9,024 bases of DNA from Candidatus Daviesbacteria bacterium RIFCSPLOWO2_02_FULL_41_8 (GTDB taxonomy: Bacteria > Patescibacteriota > Microgenomatia > Daviesbacterales > UBA10151): the NCBI GenBank assembly GCA_001777455.1, contig MFDZ01000002.1, positions 291-9,314 on the forward strand, written 5' to 3'. Numbering within the stretch: position 1 is the stretch's first letter; each line of letters opens with the position of its first letter. The translations under genes and the position numbers were made by a program. Shown in pieces: positions 6,573 to 9,024 of the stretch. The notes under the pieces were generated by a model, which was not told the DNA's origin, did no database searches, and was given only the letters and a program-made list of their open reading frames with translations.

Positions 6573-6733
6573 ACTTTTAAAGAAATAGCGAAATTACAAT
6601 CATAAAAGCAATCGATGAAGTTGAGCGCACCACTTATTTCGTGATCCAGGAAATTACCCGGCGCGAAACAAATCCATAGCGAGCACTGTGGAGATGCGAG
6701 CGGTGCTTTTTGATGTGATGAGCTATTTCCCAT
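6569..6733 (-). CDS. possible small ORF between the purP genes (54 aa)
   Basis: This open frame begins MGNSSSHQKAPLASPQCS and ends NFAISLKV. Its ATG directly follows the purP-B stop (TGA then ATG), and its TGA overlaps the purP-A ATG (ATGA), the geometry of translational coupling. I do not recognise the protein; it has four cysteines and no clear domain. Against it, the frame is embedded in an imperfect inverted-repeat element, the alternate minus frame is open for 34 codons and the complementary plus frame for 32, so openness may be chance. Ribosomes could also just re-initiate through it. Confidence 0.25.
   Translation of the reverse strand: MGNSSSHQKAPLASPQCSLWICFAPGNFLDHEISGALNFIDCFYDCNFAISLKV
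6582..6729. repeat. 148-bp element with imperfect terminal inverted repeats
   Basis: The ends are exact 8-bp inverted repeats, GAAATAGC (6582-6589) and GCTATTTC (6722-6729). Pairing continues imperfectly inward: TTACAATCATAAAAGCA (6594-6610) opposes TGCTTTTTGATGTGA (6704-6718). A smaller stem AGCAC/GTGCT lies at 6682-6708. The centre is GC-richer than the flanking genes. It could be a MITE-like remnant or a long RNA stem between the two purP genes. No target-site duplication is obvious. Confidence 0.55.
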
Positions 6734-7750
6734 TCAGTCCAGTACCTCCTTTAGTTTATTTGACTTTACCGCATTTTTGATCTCTCTGGCAATACGTCTC
6801 CCTGTAGACATCGGCTCATCATAGAGTAAATATGTATAAGGTGAACCGTTTATAAAACAATTTGTCCCTGCCACAATTCTGGCAGAAATTTCTATCACAT
6901 AAATTTCCTCACTGGAGGTAATAATTGTCTCCAGACAAAACGGCCCGAAAAGTCCTTTTGGCGAGATGAGTTTCCGGGACGTTTCAACCACCCTCTCTGC
7001 CATTGATACTGCCTCTGCCAGCATTGACTCCCGAACAGCCAGCGGAATATTGGCAACAACTTCAAAAGACGGTTCGATATTTAAACCCCTTTGGTTTTTG
7101 GCCGGAATTCTGCCAAGCGAGTCAACATTAGTTTCGTAGCGCTTATCAATACTCATTATCTCCACCCTTTTTGTTAGCGGCGAGTAAAAAAATGAAAAAT
7201 AAAGCGGCACTCCTATGACATATTCCTGAACGATAAATCTTTCTTCATTATAATTTTTTAACTTTTCATCTAATTCCTTTTGATTTCTGGCAGTAAAATA
7301 ACCCTTGCCGCCGGAAGCGCCGTATGATTTTACAATCACCGCGCGGTCTATTTTATCACCCCGTTTAAACCGGTGCGGCACTTTAACTTTTGACTCTTCC
7401 ATCCAGATTCTCTGCATCTTTCGGTTTTCTTCCCAATCCAAAACTGCCTTATTACCGAAATACAAAGCTTTCATATTTTTGTTTTGGTCAAGCCCTAAAT
7501 ATGCCACAAAAGATCCATGCGGAATTATGATGGCATTTCGCTTCAAGAGTTCTTTTTCTAGTTTGGGAAAATCTCCCCAGGATTTAATTTCTATAACTTC
7601 ATCAATGAAATTGCCGTACGATTTATAAAGAGGAATTCTATCCGGAGTAGCAACAACCAGCGTTTTGAAGCCTTCATCTTTTGCCCCTTTGAGGATTTGC
7701 AGGGCGGAGTGAGAACCTAAAGTTACAATTGTGTAATTCGTAATTCCCAT
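6734..7750 (-). CDS. purP: 5-formaminoimidazole-4-carboxamide ribotide synthetase, canonical PurP (purP-B)
   Basis: A 338-residue ATP-grasp enzyme expected to formylate AICAR with formate and ATP, giving FAICAR without folate. The family is best known from archaea such as Methanocaldococcus. Conserved blocks are TLGSHSALQILKGAK (10-24), IPHGSFVAYLGLD (76-88), YFGNKAVLDWE with the tryptophan-glutamate pair (97-107), the glycine-rich ATP loop VKSYGASGGKGYF (140-152), QEYVIGVPLYFSFFYSP (175-191), DKRYETNVDSLGRIPAKNQ (202-220), GPFCLET (269-275), IEISARIVAGTN with metal-site acidic residue (286-297) and STGRRIAREIK (315-325). All the residues that look lost in purP-A are present here. It is the first gene of the operon, preceded by a consensus promoter placed so close that the transcript should start at or next to the ATG. 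Finding it beside a complete purH is the main oddity. Confidence 0.92.
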   Translation of the reverse strand: MGITNYTIVTLGSHSALQILKGAKDEGFKTLVVATPDRIPLYKSYGNFIDEVIEIKSWGDFPKLEKELLKRNAIIIPHGSFVAYLGLDQNKNMKALYFGNKAVLDWEENRKMQRIWMEESKVKVPHRFKRGDKIDRAVIVKSYGASGGKGYFTARNQKELDEKLKNYNEERFIVQEYVIGVPLYFSFFYSPLTKRVEIMSIDKRYETNVDSLGRIPAKNQRGLNIEPSFEVVANIPLAVRESMLAEAVSMAERVVETSRKLISPKGLFGPFCLETIITSSEEIYVIEISARIVAGTNCFINGSPYTYLLYDEPMSTGRRIAREIKNAVKSNKLKEVLD

Positions 7751-7755
7751 AACTT

Positions 7756-7784
7756 ATTATATATAAAAGACTACCAAATGTCAA
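7756..7784 (-). promoter_or_regulatory. consensus sigma70 promoter of the pur operon, leaderless
   Basis: The minus strand carries an exact TTGACA (7784-7779), a 17-bp spacer and an exact TATAAT (7761-7756), matching consensus at all 12 positions and at optimal spacing. Only 5 bp separate the -10 box from the purP-B ATG at 7750, so the expected +1 falls on or beside the start codon. There is no room for a Shine-Dalgarno sequence, an upstream riboswitch or an attenuator. Confidence 0.9.
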
Positions 7785-7789
7785 AAAGG

Positions 7790-7800
7790 TATGCTACACT
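7790..7800 (+). promoter_or_regulatory. candidate extended -10 for purA
   Basis: The plus strand reads TGC-TACACT (7792-7800), an extended -10 type box matching TATAAT at four of six positions. No good -35 lies at the right distance. If used, the purA mRNA would have a leader of roughly 120 nt containing the hairpins of repeat R3. It partly faces the operon promoter on the other strand. Confidence 0.3.
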
Positions 7801-7805
7801 TCTTT

Positions 7806-9024
<1,219 letters not shown>

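Noticed and set aside
6581..6679. Plus-strand open frame reading EITIIKAIDEVERTTYFVIQ onward, and a second minus frame with EIAHHIKKHRSHLHSARYGF in the purP-purP gap
   Set aside because: The plus frame has no start codon and the minus frame no ATG of its own before its stop. Both overlap an inverted-repeat element, and I recognise no family. A decayed gene remains possible but unsupported.

Overview
The window is a compact, AT-rich bacterial purine-biosynthesis locus. Stop codons are standard, and TGA is used as a stop for purB, purH and both purP genes, so this is not a TGA-recoded lineage. Three things suggest a candidate-phylum bacterium, perhaps the Patescibacteria/CPR (Microgenomates-like), with moderate confidence at best: an in-frame 20-bp palindrome in purH that encodes a DLPAGRQ-type peptide; many TGTCATTCC...ATGACA double-hairpin repeats; and archaeal-type PurP proteins beside bacterial Pur enzymes. 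No rRNA, tRNA or other lineage marker is present to settle it.

Layout. Positions 1-259 (minus) hold the N-terminus of ribose-phosphate pyrophosphokinase (prs), running off the left edge. Positions 303-857 (plus) encode a lone GNAT acetyltransferase, convergent with and overlapping the end of purC. Positions 844-7750 (minus) look like one operon. In transcription order it is purP-B, purP-A, purH, purB, purE, purC. A textbook TTGACA-N17-TATAAT promoter at 7784-7756 precedes it, so close to the first ATG that the mRNA should be leaderless. Positions 7931-9024 (plus) hold a divergent purA, cut by the right edge.

Pathway. Prs makes PRPP. PurE, PurC and PurB carry the late middle of the pathway from AIR-derived carboxylate to AICAR. 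AICAR is then formylated, and two unrelated enzyme types for this step are encoded side by side: the folate-dependent AICAR transformylase domain of PurH, and two paralogues of formate/ATP-dependent PurP, a family best known from archaea. The cyclohydrolase domain of PurH closes the ring to IMP. PurA and then PurB turn IMP into AMP. purF, purD, purN/T, purL/Q/S, purM and purK are not in the window.

Non-coding structure. Repeat elements with TGTCAT...ATGACA ends and two internal hairpins fill the purP-A/purH and purH/purB gaps and most of the purP-B/purA gap. In all three cases one end touches, or lies within 12 bp of, a start codon that has no Shine-Dalgarno sequence. A fragment of the same repeat type is read in frame near the C-terminus of PurA. 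A different, 148-bp inverted-repeat element separates the two purP genes and carries a 54-codon ORF that exactly fills the gap. No intergenic stretch exceeds 200 bp.
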